Positions 8,995 to 17,022 of a stretch of 64,000 nt of DNA are shown one piece after another. The position numbers were made by a program, and so were the translations under genes. Every line of letters begins with the position of its first letter. Within the stretch, counting starts at the first letter, position 1. The notes below the pieces were generated by a model that worked only from the letters and a program-made list of their open reading frames with translations, was not told the DNA's origin and did no database searches. This DNA is from Bacillota bacterium (GTDB lineage: Bacteria; Bacillota; Desulfotomaculia; Desulfotomaculales; VENG01), in NCBI GenBank assembly GCA_009711705.1, contig VENG01000028.1, positions 62,001-126,000 of the forward strand. The letters are read 5' to 3'.

Positions 8995-11019
8995 CTAATG
9001 CCCGGGTATGCTTACCCCGAATTCCAGGCCCGGGGATATTCTGGTACCGAACATTATACTGCGCCTCAGGCCGGGTCCCGGGGTCAACCTGTCCTCTATA
9101 TCCAGAGCCAGCTTAACACCTTCATAAATAGCCTCAGTGGCGCGGCGAGGTTCTCGCGCATCCCCGATTACAAAAACCGGGAAGCCCATATCTCTTAACC
9201 TTTCAGACATCTCCTCCACCGGAGTGGAACCCACGGCCAGTACTACGGTATCCACATCTATTTCTCTGCGCCCCCCAGCGTTAGAAACCACTACACCTCT
9301 CTCGGAAATTTCGTCTACCGGAGTATTGGTAAGTATGTCCACCCCGTATCTGCCCAGGCGCTGCATAAGGAAGGCTTTTCTGGCCGGACCCTCGTCTTTG
9401 CCCACCGTATCATCCATTTCCAGGACCATGACCCTTCGCCCACGCTCGGCAAGAAAGTCAGCAGTTTCCAGGCCAGTGGCCCCGCCCCCGATAACAGCGA
9501 TTTGATGGCCCACGGATACTTTTTGCTCCAGCACCTCTTCCGCAGTTACCACCCCGGGTCGCTGTACACCGGGAATGCGGGGAATAAGGGGCATAGAGCC
9601 GGTGGCCACGACCACCGCATCAGGATTCTCCCCGGCCACCATTTCCGGGGTAACCCTGGTACTCAACCTTACATGGACTCCAACCTTGGGCAGCATATAT
9701 GACATATACTCACAGTAACCTTTTATTTCATCTTTTTTGGGCGGGTAGGATCCCACCAGGAAGGCTCCGCCCAGCTGGGCATCGCTTTCGTAAAGACTTA
9801 CGCGATGTCCCCTGCGGGCTGCGGTATAGGCCATTTCCATTCCACCGGGTCCTCCACCGATAACCATTATTTTCCGGGGTGATACCACGGGCTTTAATTC
9901 GAATTGGCGCTCCCGGCCGCAGGCAGGGTTCAAAATACAGGTGGCATGTTTCCCCTCCACCAGTAACCTGTCCACACACCCCTGGTTGCAAGCTATACAT
10001 TTCTTTATTTCTTTTTCCCGGCCTTCCCGGGCTTTGCCGGCAAATTCCGGATCAGTGAGAAGCCCCCTGCCAATAGCTACAAAATCGGCCCTGCCCTTGG
10101 TCAAAACTTCCTCCGCCAGGTCGGGGTTATTTATCCTGTCCACCGCTATAACCGGAACATCCACTACCTCTTTAACGGCACCCGCTGCCCAGACATTAAA
10201 GCCGCGGTCCTTATCCATGGGGGGGACCACCCAGTGCAGGGTCTCGTAATTGCCCACTGAAACGTGCAGGCAGTCAACACCCCTGGATACCAGCATAGGC
10301 GCTATCTGTTTGCTCATTTCAATGGTCAGCCCGCCTTCCACGTACTCCTCTCCGCTCATACGGAAAACAATGGGATAATCCTTGCCGCACTTTTGCTTAA
10401 TATTATCAATTATTTCCAGGGCAAAGCGGGCCCGGTTGTTAAAAGTACCACCATATTCATCACTGCGCTTGTTGGAATAAGGTGACATAAATTGCGCTAC
10501 CAGGTAACCGTGGGCCCCGTGTATTTCCACGCAGTCAAACCCAGCGGTTTTTGCTCGTACTGCCGCATCACCGAAGGCCTCAACCAGTTCTTTTATTTCC
10601 GGCACGGTAAGCTCCCTGGGTGGTTCCTGGCAAACGGGACAGGGAATAGAGGAAGGGGCGACAATTTCCATGCCGGTCAGGGCACTGTTAATCTGCCGGC
10701 CGGCATGCCAAAGCTGTATGCAGGCCCTGGCCCCGTTCATCCTAATAGCATCGGCCAGTTCTATCATTCCCGGAATAAACCGGTCATCGTAGAGGGAAAA
10801 AGACATCCCCTTGGTTGTGGGGTGCACCGCAGCAATTTCCACCGTAACCATGCCGGTGCCGCCCCGGGCCCGGGTGGCATAATAATCTATAGCCTGTTCA
10901 ATAACCTCCCCTTCCGGCCCGTGCATACCGGTACCCATGGCGGGCATGATGATACGATTTTTCACTTCCATACTCCCTATTCTGCCGGGAGTAAACAGGT
11001 ACTGAAAACGGGTATCCAT
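8995..11019 (-). CDS. NADH:flavin oxidoreductase, 2-enoate reductase-like
   Basis: About 674-residue modular flavoenzyme. The N-terminal TIM barrel is an old-yellow-enzyme domain binding FMN (LFTPGRIGSMEVKNRIIMP, HGAHGYLVAQFMSPYSNKR). A CIACNQGC...C cluster near residues 340-358 binds a 4Fe-4S centre, and the C-terminal half has two Rossmann folds for FAD (VIGGGPGGMEMA) and NAD(P)H (VIGGGATGLETADFLAE). Relatives are 2-enoate reductase and 2,4-dienoyl-CoA reductase, which reduce activated C=C bonds. The ATG at 11019 is chosen because AAGGAGG lies upstream; a longer frame to 11052 lacks this. It stands alone between two repeat-bearing gaps, and a paralogue lies at 45767-47788. Substrate unknown. 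Confidence 0.9.
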   Translation of the reverse strand: MDTRFQYLFTPGRIGSMEVKNRIIMPAMGTGMHGPEGEVIEQAIDYYATRARGGTGMVTVEIAAVHPTTKGMSFSLYDDRFIPGMIELADAIRMNGARACIQLWHAGRQINSALTGMEIVAPSSIPCPVCQEPPRELTVPEIKELVEAFGDAAVRAKTAGFDCVEIHGAHGYLVAQFMSPYSNKRSDEYGGTFNNRARFALEIIDNIKQKCGKDYPIVFRMSGEEYVEGGLTIEMSKQIAPMLVSRGVDCLHVSVGNYETLHWVVPPMDKDRGFNVWAAGAVKEVVDVPVIAVDRINNPDLAEEVLTKGRADFVAIGRGLLTDPEFAGKAREGREKEIKKCIACNQGCVDRLLVEGKHATCILNPACGRERQFELKPVVSPRKIMVIGGGPGGMEMAYTAARRGHRVSLYESDAQLGGAFLVGSYPPKKDEIKGYCEYMSYMLPKVGVHVRLSTRVTPEMVAGENPDAVVVATGSMPLIPRIPGVQRPGVVTAEEVLEQKVSVGHQIAVIGGGATGLETADFLAERGRRVMVLEMDDTVGKDEGPARKAFLMQRLGRYGVDILTNTPVDEISERGVVVSNAGGRREIDVDTVVLAVGSTPVEEMSERLRDMGFPVFVIGDAREPRRATEAIYEGVKLALDIEDRLTPGPGLRRSIMFGTRISPGLEFGVSIPGH

Positions 11020-11179
11020 ATGGCATTGCCTCCTTGCTATTATCATTTCCACTATAATTCCTCACTTTAGTTTCCTCCCGGTGGAAAAGGATATACCTGC
11101 AAAAGTGAAAATTACGGGAACAAAGATAAAACACTCTCGTCTATAAGTACAAAATGATAATAAGGGAGTTGTTTACAAA

Positions 11180-11938
11180 ATGAAACAAAGAAAACTTATA
11201 GCAGTTTTTATGTGCCTGGCAATGCTTTTGACAGGCGCCACTGTGGCCCAGGCCGCGGAAGAGCAGCAAAATATTATTGAGGTTCGCGGTGAGGGGATAG
11301 TTGATGCAGCCCCGGACCGGGCGGAATTAAGCTTGGCCATAGTCACTGAGAGCACGGACGCCGGGCAAGCTCAAGCTGAAAACGCTGAAAAGAGCGCCCG
11401 TGTTATAAAGGCACTCCAGCAAAAAGGCATATCGGAATCGGATATTCAAACCCAGCACTATCAACTGTCACCAAAGTATGCCCAGTCCCCAAAACCGGTG
11501 GAACCGGCAAGGTCAGTGCAATTGCCCGTTAAAGAAGATGCACCAAGGATTGTAGGGTACACGGTGCGCCACCAAATTCGGGTTAAGGTGAAAGACATTG
11601 ATATGGTGGGAGAACTAATGGACCTGGCGGTCAAAAATGGGGCTAACCAAATATCCAACGTGTCCTTTTCGGTTTCAGATTCGCTGAATTATAAAAAGCA
11701 GGCTTTACGCCAGGCGGTTGCGGATGCCCGTGCCAAGGCAGAAGTATTGGCCGGTGCTCTGGGCAAAACCATTACCGGGGTACAGTCTGCAGGAGGTTCA
11801 TGGAATGAGTCTAACCCGGGCCCTATGTATTATAAGGAAATGGCCATGGGTGCCGGCGGCAGCGCTATGGATACAGCCATCGCTACCGGTATGGCCCAGG
11901 CAAGGGCAAGCGCAAATATTACTTACTTGATTGATTAG
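11180..11938 (+). CDS. SIMPL (DUF541) domain secreted protein
   Basis: 252 residues. An N-terminal signal peptide (KQRK, hydrophobic run, cleavage near AQAAEE at about 27) sends it out of the cytosol. The rest matches the SIMPL/DUF541 family (BP26/OMP28/YggE): IEVRGEGIVDAAPDRAELSL at the start, alternating beta and helix, and YTVRHQIRVKVKDIDMVGEL in the middle, with the conserved ALRQAVADARAKAEVLAGALG near the C-terminus. Members form ring-like oligomers and are linked to stress tolerance, but the molecular role is not settled. The gene is monocistronic and ends in a clear terminator at 11960-11991. Confidence 0.88.
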   Translation: MKQRKLIAVFMCLAMLLTGATVAQAAEEQQNIIEVRGEGIVDAAPDRAELSLAIVTESTDAGQAQAENAEKSARVIKALQQKGISESDIQTQHYQLSPKYAQSPKPVEPARSVQLPVKEDAPRIVGYTVRHQIRVKVKDIDMVGELMDLAVKNGANQISNVSFSVSDSLNYKKQALRQAVADARAKAEVLAGALGKTITGVQSAGGSWNESNPGPMYYKEMAMGAGGSAMDTAIATGMAQARASANITYLID

Positions 11939-11959
11939 AAAAGATTGAATGACATGATT

Positions 11960-11991
11960 ACCGGGCTGACAAGAGCGGCCCGGTTTTATTT
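11960..11991 (+). terminator. Rho-independent terminator after the SIMPL gene
   Basis: ACCGGGC (11960-11966) pairs with GCCCGGT (11978-11984), followed by TTTATTTT, 22 bp after the stop codon. Confidence 0.85.
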
Positions 11992-12600
11992 TAGGCTTTT
12001 TGTCTGGATAAGCGGGTTAAAGGCTTTGCATGTCTTGCTTTAGGGACAACAATTTTTTGACAGGATTTACAGGATTTACAGGATTTACAGTGATTAAAGA
12101 AAGTGTTAAAAAGGTTATTGTTTATGAGGCAAAGATATAAGTGTTAAAATTCAATAATTCTAAAAAATAAACCCTAAAGGTTACTTTTATTGACCACTCA
12201 TTGTATATAAAGAAATAATAATCAAATACAAGCAAGGCAAAATCCTATTGATCCTGTTAATCCTGTCAAAAACCGACCCTAAAGGAATACCCCAAATGTT
12301 TTCCCAAAAGGAATACCCTAAGATGTTTTTAATATCAAAACTCACATGAACCATATACATAAACTAGAATGAAAATCTATTTTCGTAAAAAAAAAGACCC
12401 CATAGAAATACCCTAAAAGCATTTTCTAATGTCCATCTTGTGCATTTCTGATAATCCTGTTTAAAAACGGCCACGGAGAACTGCCACCAAATCACCTTTA
12501 CCCTTTCCTCTGCTCAAAATTCCTGGTATTATGGAAAAAATGTGTAGCTAAAATGTATATATTTTACATGGCCAAGCAAACTTAAATATCACTGAATCTA
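11992..12600. repeat. Gene-free stretch with ACAGGATT-family element and CATGAACCATATACAT module
   Basis: GACAGGATTTACAGGATT repeated in 9-bp steps begins at about 12059 and faces ATCCTGTTAATCCTGTC at about 12252-12268. A second conserved module (TCACATGAACCATATACAT to TTTTCGTAAAAAA) spans about 12344-12393. No coding potential was seen apart from repeat-derived short frames. Confidence 0.75.
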
Positions 12601-12620
12601 TAAAAGAAGGAGTGTTTTTG

Positions 12621-13793
12621 TTGTCCAAAGCAAAAGTTTATTTTGCCAGTGTGAGGGCTTATGCCTTTGATTATGACTACGGTATGGTGGGCAAATTTGA
12701 AGAAATATTGAACCAGGTGGACCTGAGTAATTACGTGGAAGAAGATGAATATGTTGCCCTGAAAATGCATCTGGGTTCGCACGGGGCCTACCGCACGGTA
12801 CGCCCCGTGTTTTTACGCAAACTAGTAGATGCCGTACGCCATCAAAAGGGACAACCCTTTATATGCGACACAGTGCGCATACCCGGCCTCGAATATCTGA
12901 GGACCGCCAATAGAAACGGTATCAATGAGCTGTCCACCGGGGCACCGGTACTAATGGCCGACGGGATTTTCGGGATGGATTCGGTAACAGTTAAGACCGG
13001 CCCCATTTTGGGAGAAATAGGGGTGGCCTCGGCCATACACGATGCCCCGTCAATGGTCGTAGTTTCCCACTGTAAAGGTCATATTGCCAGCGGATACGGA
13101 GGTGCCATCAAGAACCTGGGCATGGGCGGCATTGCCTTTAAGGACCGTAAAGGGAATGCGCAGCGGGGACGGATGCACTTTTTACAAAACGCTGAACTTA
13201 CCTGGGACGAGGAAAAATGCAGCCAGTGCCTGCAGTGTATAAATGCCTGCCCGCACGAGGGCATAGCCTTTGACGAGGCAAACATGCTCAATATTTACTC
13301 GGAAAAATGTGCACGCTGCGGGCGCTGTGCCCGGGTTTGCCCGGAAGCGGCACTTATACTGCCTCAAAATGATGAGATGTTCCAGGGGGTTTTGGCCGAA
13401 GCTGCCGGAGCGGTACTAAGTACATTTGGTAAAAACAAAGTGCTGTATGTTAATTTCATTACTGATGTTCATCCCGAGTGTGACTGTATGCCTATGGCTG
13501 ATTCTGCTGTGGTGTCCGATGTGGGGGTATTGGTTTCCGATGATATAGTGGCCATCGAAAAGGCTACTTTGGATTTGATCGGCGAGGCGCAGGTTTTACA
13601 GAATTCCAAGGCCGGGGATAAGGAGATTACAGAAGCCGGAAATATTTTTGAGAAGGTTCACGGCAAAGATCCCTACATGCAGGTGAAGGCTGCAGCGAAG
13701 GCAGGGCTGGGGACGATGGAGTATGAGATGAAGACTATTGAGTGCAAGCCCAAACCGGACGGCAGCACCGAGCCCAGGATGTTTGGCCATTGA
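12621..13793 (+). CDS. DUF362 protein with two 4Fe-4S clusters
   Basis: About 390 residues. The N-terminal two thirds is a DUF362 domain (EDEYVALKMHLGSHGAYRTV, then GYGGAIKNLGMGG), followed by a bacterial ferredoxin-type insertion with two 4Fe-4S motifs, CSQCLQCINACPHEG and CARCGRCARVCPEAA (about residues 195-245), and a C-terminal piece that resumes the DUF362 fold with CDCMPMAD. Proteins of this type are cytosolic electron carriers or scaffold-like Fe-S proteins of unknown partner in anaerobes. TTG at 12621 (or 12618) is preferred because AAGGAG lies 9 nt upstream; GTG at 12612 would overlap it. Flanked on both sides by repeat-filled gaps. Confidence 0.87.
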   Translation: MSKAKVYFASVRAYAFDYDYGMVGKFEEILNQVDLSNYVEEDEYVALKMHLGSHGAYRTVRPVFLRKLVDAVRHQKGQPFICDTVRIPGLEYLRTANRNGINELSTGAPVLMADGIFGMDSVTVKTGPILGEIGVASAIHDAPSMVVVSHCKGHIASGYGGAIKNLGMGGIAFKDRKGNAQRGRMHFLQNAELTWDEEKCSQCLQCINACPHEGIAFDEANMLNIYSEKCARCGRCARVCPEAALILPQNDEMFQGVLAEAAGAVLSTFGKNKVLYVNFITDVHPECDCMPMADSAVVSDVGVLVSDDIVAIEKATLDLIGEAQVLQNSKAGDKEITEAGNIFEKVHGKDPYMQVKAAAKAGLGTMEYEMKTIECKPKPDGSTEPRMFGH

Positions 13794-13809
13794 TAACGAG
13801 GAAAAGATC

Positions 13810-14650
13810 GAAGAAGTTTAGACAGGATTGAGAAAAGATTTGCATGTTGAACTCTCGGGTCAGTTTTTTGACAGGATTTACAGGATTTTAAAAGATTTGC
13901 ATGTCAAACTCTGGGGTCGGTTTTTTCACGGGATTAACGGGATTTATGGGATTTATGGGATTTTTTAAAACATATTTAATTTAGCTGTAGGCAAATAATG
14001 ATGATTTTCCTAGAGATTACAATTGACGCAATAAACCCAAGGCATTTTTTTACGAAAATGTAGTTTTTCGTACTAGTTTGTGTATAAGGGTCATGTGGGT
14101 TTTGATAGGAAAACATTTTGGGGTATTTCTTTAGGGTATTTTCTTAGACAGGATTTACAGGATCAACAGGATTTTTAGCTTTGCTTGTTTTGCTTCATTA
14201 TTTCTTTAAGTCCTTTGCATGTCGCGCTTTCGGGTCGGTTTTTTTGACGGGATTGACGGGATTTATGGGATTTTAAAAACATGTTTAATTTAGTCGTACC
14301 AAATGAAGTAGTGGTTTTGGGAAAGTTACATTAGGCTCAAAAAACAAAAGGCATTTTTGACAGGATTACAGGATATACAGGATTTTTTAAAGTGCATATG
14401 TCGATGGCTTTGCTGTAAAAGAGCCCATACTAATTGTTTTAACGAAATCTCTTTATAGTAATTAAAAGAACTTTGAAGTAACTAGAAATAACTTAAGAAA
14501 ACTAGCAATTCCTATCCCGTTTAATCCCGTTAATCCCGTCAAATTAAAAGACCCTAAAGGAATGCCCTAAAATGCTTAAATGTTTTAAAATCCTTCTCTT
14601 AATCCTGTAATCCTGTCGAAAAAAGACCCCAGAGGAATACCCTAAATTAT
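13810..14650. repeat. Dense nested arrays of GACAGGATT and GACGGGATT repeats
   Basis: Left-type arrays occur at about 13869 (CAGG type), 13927 (CGGG type), 14153 (CAGG), 14248 (CGGG) and 14359 (CAGG). Right-type arrays follow: a TCCCGTTAATCCCGTC type near 14518-14541 and a TCCTGTAATCCTGTC type near 14601-14618. A reverse copy of the second module (ACGAAAAT, then TAAGGGTCATGTGGG) lies at about 14050-14105. The order resembles elements inserted into elements. No gene is supported. Confidence 0.75.
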
Positions 14651-14663
14651 TTAAAGCTCTAAA

Positions 14664-14904
14664 CTACATTGCCGTGAAGCCTATTGGGCGCTCCGGTTTT
14701 TTTTCTTTTTCCAGCCTGCCCAGGATGTATTCTTCTCGTGCTTTTACCTGGTTGTAATAAACAGCCAAAAGAATATGATCCTCTTTTAAAAGCTTGTTCG
14801 CCTCATCCCAGGGAATAAACTTTCACCAGCTCTGCAATCCCCTTTTTTTGTCCATCTCCGCCTACCACAATACTCTTTTCTGAAGAACCTGAAGAACAGC
14901 TCAC
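14664..14904 (-). pseudogene. Small gene broken by a +1 frameshift
   Basis: A GTG at 14904 behind AAGGGGGAG opens a frame MSCSSGSSEKSIVV... that stops after 36 codons, while a frame one base away continues as KFIPWDEANKLLKEDHILLA to a TAG at 14664-14666, with a helical, charged C-terminus. The span of 241 nt is 80 codons plus one base, as expected if one base was inserted near AAAGTTTATTCCC in a 79-residue protein. I do not recognise the family. The protein-like character of both halves and the good SD support a real but disrupted gene; a sequencing slip is the alternative. It lies at the edge of a repeat-rich gap. Confidence 0.55.
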
Positions 14905-15080
14905 AATAATCTCCCCCTTTTTTTAACATGTGTCCAATATATTATTGTACCAGGAATATTTTTATTTTCCAGATCCAAGTGCATAAAAATAAACAGGTAA
15001 GATGCTTTTCATTTGCAGGATAGCACAGGTAAGTGCAGAAGTAACTCCAAACCGATAACGGGAGGTAGCATATTATTAGC

Positions 15081-15701
15081 ATGAATGACTTCTATGAACA
15101 CTTAGCCAACAGGCAGCCGGGCCTGATGGATATAAATGAGTACTTTATTTCCGCCGTACTAATTCCCATCGTCAAAGTGGAAGGGCAAAACCACATTCTT
15201 TTCGAGGTAAGGCCAAAGCATCTGGACCGCCAGCCCGGGGAAATTTGCTTTCCCGGCGGCAAAGTGGAAGCGGGAGAAACTCCTAAAGAAACAGCGGTAC
15301 GGGAAACCAGCGAAGAGCTGGGTATAAATACCGAAAGCATCGAAATAATAGGGCCTCTTGACATCCTGGTTGCCCCGCTGGGGACCGTGATTTACCCCTT
15401 TGCCGGGACAATTACCGGCCTTGAAAAAATCGCCCCGGACCCGGGAGAAGTAGAAAAGGTATTTACAATTCCACTGGATTTCTTTTTACACACCGCTCCC
15501 AGCCAGACGAAAGGTGAAGTGGCCATAAGGTACGGGAACGGTTTTCCCCTGGAAAAAGTGCCGCCGGGCTACGGCCCCGGCTGGAAAAAACGCTGGGCTT
15601 TTTCGGTATATTATTACCAGTACGGCGAATACTTTATCTGGGGCATGACAAGCAAAATATTGTTTGCCTTCATTAATTTAATCAAACAACACCACAGGTA
15701 A
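15081..15701 (+). CDS. Nudix hydrolase, CoA-diphosphatase-like
   Basis: 206 residues. The Nudix box is complete at about residues 59-82 (GGKVEAGETPKETAVRETSEELGI; written here only to show G-x5-E-x7-RE-x2-EE-x-G order), preceded by RQPGEICFPGG, which matches the upstream signature of the NudL/YeaB group that hydrolyses CoA to phosphopantetheine and 3',5'-ADP. The fold places Mg2+ on the Glu residues of the box. The protein is cytosolic and single-domain. GGGAGG lies upstream of the ATG at a slightly long spacing. The substrate could also be another nucleoside diphosphate derivative. Confidence 0.85.
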   Translation: MNDFYEHLANRQPGLMDINEYFISAVLIPIVKVEGQNHILFEVRPKHLDRQPGEICFPGGKVEAGETPKETAVRETSEELGINTESIEIIGPLDILVAPLGTVIYPFAGTITGLEKIAPDPGEVEKVFTIPLDFFLHTAPSQTKGEVAIRYGNGFPLEKVPPGYGPGWKKRWAFSVYYYQYGEYFIWGMTSKILFAFINLIKQHHR

Positions 15702-15752
15702 GACTGTTTTCCGTCTCGTCATAAATTATGGTATTTCGGTCTAAAAAAAGCT

Positions 15753-15779
15753 ACCTCCGGGCAATCTAAACCCGGAGGT
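15753..15779 (+). promoter_or_regulatory. Hairpin that buries the Shine-Dalgarno of the next gene
   Basis: ACCTCCGGG (15753-15761) is a perfect complement of CCCGGAGGT (15771-15779) around a 9-nt loop. The right arm contains GGAGG, the SD for the TTG at 15787. The stem would hide the ribosome site in mRNA. There is no T-run, so it is not a normal terminator of the Nudix gene. Confidence 0.6.
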
Positions 15780-15786
15780 GATTTAT

Positions 15787-16122
15787 TTGAGATTAACGGC
15801 AATAATGCCCAGAAAAGATCAGGTGGGCTTTCTGGTGGACAGCTTAAAAAACGCCGGGTTCGATCGTAAAGATATGATTACAACTGATTTAGGAGATGTG
15901 GATAACCACGAGGATGACTCTCCCAATGAGGTGGCAGAGGCGCTTGCCTTTGTAAAGACGGAAAATGACGGCCTCTGGGACGCTAAGGCGTTTGCAGAAG
16001 GGCTGGGTGAGAATATCCCGGGAAGCGGTATTGCTGTGGTGGTGGAGTTACCAAAGAAAGAAGCGGACAGGGTACGGGCAATAATGGAACAATCCGGGGC
16101 CACCAAAATAATGCAGGATTAA
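15787..16122 (+). CDS. Hypothetical small protein, 111 residues
   Basis: The TTG start at 15787 sits 7 nt after GGAGG; a GTG at 15778 overlaps the SD and is less likely. The product is acidic and alternates beta strands and helices (RLTAIMPRKDQVGFLVDSLK ... PGSGIAVVVELPKKEADRV ... AIMEQSGATKIM), suggesting a compact ferredoxin-like alpha/beta fold, with a polar, disordered-looking centre (DLGDVDNHEDDSPNEV). The C-terminal part resembles small domains that modulate or bind ligands, but I cannot name a family. It has no signal or TM segment. It follows the Nudix gene by about 85 bp, with a hairpin over its ribosome site. Confidence 0.7.
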   Translation: MRLTAIMPRKDQVGFLVDSLKNAGFDRKDMITTDLGDVDNHEDDSPNEVAEALAFVKTENDGLWDAKAFAEGLGENIPGSGIAVVVELPKKEADRVRAIMEQSGATKIMQD

Positions 16123-16297
16123 AGAAATATTTTAGACAGTACTTTTAAAAGATTTGCATGTTGAACTTTCGGGTCAACTTTTTTTTTACGAAAATAAATG
16201 TTAATTCTAGTTTGTGTATATGGTTTATGTGAGTCTTGATGGGATAAGCGGGATAAAAGGCTTTGTATGTGAGGCTTTGGGGTAAACAATTTTTTTA

Positions 16298-16477
16298 GAC
16301 AGGATTTACAGGATATACAGGATTGTTAAAAAATAAAAAAATACAATCGAATGTCTTTATCACCTAAACAGAGCTTATGGACCAGTCCAAAATATTAAAA
16401 CAAATAATTTAAAAATGTTTTTTAAGACCCCAAAGCACTACCCTAAAGCATCCTGCAAATCCTGTAATCCTGTCAAA
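16298..16477. mobile_element. 180-bp MITE-like element, inverted copy of the 23-kb tandem unit
   Basis: Bounded by inverted arrays GACAGGATTTACAGGATATA (left) and ATCCTGCAAATCCTGTAATC (right). The interior, including CTTATGGACCAGTCCAAAAT, is the reverse complement of interior sequence at about 22977-23151 and 23381-23555. Copies in both orientations with a shared boundary suggest a mobile or formerly mobile unit. No transposase gene is near. Confidence 0.6.
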
Positions 16478-16680
16478 GAAAAAAAAGACTCATAAGCCAA
16501 GACCCAAACAATACTTTTAAGCAAGGAAGCAAGAGGACTCGTCTAGAAGATTACATTTAGTGCATTGAACAAAAGACTTTTTTTACGAAAATGTAGTTTT
16601 TTTCATACTAGTTTATTTATAAGGGTCATGTGGGTTTAATAGGAAAACATATTGGGGTATTTCTTTGGGGTATTTTCTTA

Positions 16681-16985
16681 GACAGGATTAACAGGATCAA
16701 CAGGATTTTTGGCTTTGCTTGTTTTCCTTCATTATTTCTTTGCATACAATATTTATTAGCATTAATTTGTCTTGGCGGTTTTGTTATATTTTTATAATTC
16801 TAACTCTTAGTTACTCTTTTAAGCTTAAACTTATAACCAATTGGCTATTTTAAACGCTATCTTTAAATCCCTTATCCTGCAAATCCTGTAATCGTGTCTA
16901 ATGTGTTTGCCTTTTCCTTTCTATTTGTTTTTAATCTCTATCCCGCGAATCCCGTTGATCCCGTCAAAATTAAAGACCCTAAAGG
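16681..16985. mobile_element. 300-bp repeated element, inverted copy at 51.85-52.14 kb
   Basis: Starts with GACAGGATTAACAGGATCAA and ends with GTTGATCCCGTCAAAATT. The whole stretch, including CTTGGCGGTTTTGTTATATT and AAGCTTAAACTTATAACCAA, recurs as reverse complement at about 51845-52143. The internal right-hand arrays are first CCTG type, then CCCG type. The interior encodes nothing obvious. Confidence 0.65.
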
Positions 16986-17022
16986 AATGCCCTTAAACTC
17001 CTGTCAGCAATAATCCTCCAGG

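Larger units (their letters stand above)
16130..17010. repeat. Gene-free block of several ACAGGATT/ACGGGATT elements
   Basis: The block holds, in order: a reverse copy of the ACGAAAAT...CATGTGAG module (about 16185-16237), an element bounded by GACAGGATTTACAGGAT and ATCCTGTAATCCTGTC (16298-16477), another ACGAAAAT module (about 16577-16640), and an element bounded by GACAGGATTAACAGGAT and first ATCCTGTAATCGTGTC, then ATCCCGTTGATCCCGTC (16681-16966). The last two elements have close inverted copies elsewhere (see separate entries). No gene is supported. Confidence 0.8.

Noticed and set aside
9502..11070. Several plus-strand frames of 60-190 residues over the first enoate reductase gene
   Set aside because: All are antisense to a gene with clear FMN, Fe-S and FAD motifs, without SD or motif support.
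13810..14650. CRISPR-like array
   Set aside because: Repeats are 9 bp, contiguous and occur in both orientations; there are no unique spacers of even length and no cas genes.
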